Positions 63,911-64,000 of a stretch of 64,000 nucleotides of DNA are shown here, in pieces (position 1 is the stretch's first letter; every line of letters begins with the position of its first letter). The stretch is from Tsukamurella sp040611135 (GTDB taxonomy: Bacteria > Actinomycetota > Actinomycetes > Mycobacteriales > Mycobacteriaceae). The position numbers and the translations under genes are program-made. Location: assembly GCF_040611135.1 (NCBI RefSeq), contig NZ_JBEXNL010000023.1:12294-76293 (forward strand). The letters are read 5' to 3'. A model generated the notes under the pieces. The model searched no databases. It saw only the letters and a list, made by a program, of their open reading frames with translations, and was not told where the DNA came from.

Positions 63911-64000
63911 ATCTTTCATGAGGTGGCCGTCCCGTCCTGATCGGTTTCGGATTGGTGTTTTCGGGCGCGGTTCGGGATTGTGGGCATGGCGTTGCGGCCC
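63905..64000 (+). mobile_element. left end of a probable insertion sequence, incomplete
   Basis: From about 63905 the text (CCTCGATCTTTCATGAGG and onward) differs in style and base use from cutC and resembles the non-coding left end of IS1380-type elements of actinobacteria. A possible transposase start (ATG 63986, MALRP) is cut by the window edge. Family assignment is a recollection, not a search result. Confidence 0.45.

Overview
The window is high-GC actinobacterial DNA from the order Mycobacteriales; my best guess is a Tsukamurella or close relative. Three things support this. There is an MspA-type porin fragment. The gene order follows the Mycobacterium tuberculosis stretch Rv3579c to Rv3628 closely (rlmB, cysS, ispF, ispD, carD, lpqE, radA, disA, canB, mutY, an Rv3591c-like hydrolase, mhuD, clpC, lsr2, coaX, panD, panC, folK, folB, folP, folE, ftsH, hpt, tilS, dacB, ppa). 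Many genes also have an actinobacterial -10 box (TANNNT) only 6-7 nt before the start codon, which suggests leaderless mRNAs. The species name is inference; no database was searched.

Layout. 0-8 kb: porin fragment, BldC-like regulator, pirin, a PadR regulator flanked by two NTF2-like paralogues, and a zinc-type ABC transporter (znuACB-like) translationally coupled to pxpA, then a TetR gene. 8-19.6 kb: core block with cysS-rlmB, rarD, carD-ispD-ispF, lpqE, radA-disA, canB and mutY. 19.7-28.5 kb: accessory insertion between mutY and the Rv3591c/mhuD pair. It holds an SDR, a phosphoesterase/ADP-ribosylglycohydrolase pair, a small HTH protein, a VWA/GIY-YIG pair with a heptanucleotide repeat at the end of the GIY-YIG gene, a frameshifted gene, a FrnE-like DsbA protein and a MarR-controlled ABC exporter. 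28.5-54.4 kb: core block again, with nei, mhuD, clpC, lsr2, a class I lysyl-tRNA synthetase, pantothenate/CoA genes, folate genes, ftsH, purine salvage and tilS, dacB and ppa. 54.4-64 kb: a MarR-controlled MFS transporter fused to a tRNA-guanine-transglycosylase-like domain, a SAM-IV riboswitch ahead of a class V aminotransferase, rtcB, and a cutC gene that is broken at the right edge, probably by an insertion sequence.

How the genes work together. Several operons are held together by 4-bp start/stop overlaps: folE-folP, folK-DUF3180, DUF2520-panC, tilS-hpt-amidase and znuA-znuC. The DUF2520-panC-panD-coaX group supplies pantothenate and CoA; folE-folP-folB-folK makes the folate precursor and is coupled to ftsH. 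CarD, IspD and IspF are also coupled, and ispD appears to begin at CTG.

Most unusual items: (1) a composite intergenic element present twice in full and once as a half, always in a tail-to-tail intergenic region, with terminal inverted repeats and hairpins spaced about 60 nt apart; (2) the MFS/TGT-like fusion protein; (3) a 7-nt repeat whose copy number would fuse or separate a GIY-YIG protein and the next reading frame; (4) a 14-residue polycysteine leader peptide ahead of a rhodanese-like gene that lacks the catalytic cysteine; (5) the CTG start of ispD.
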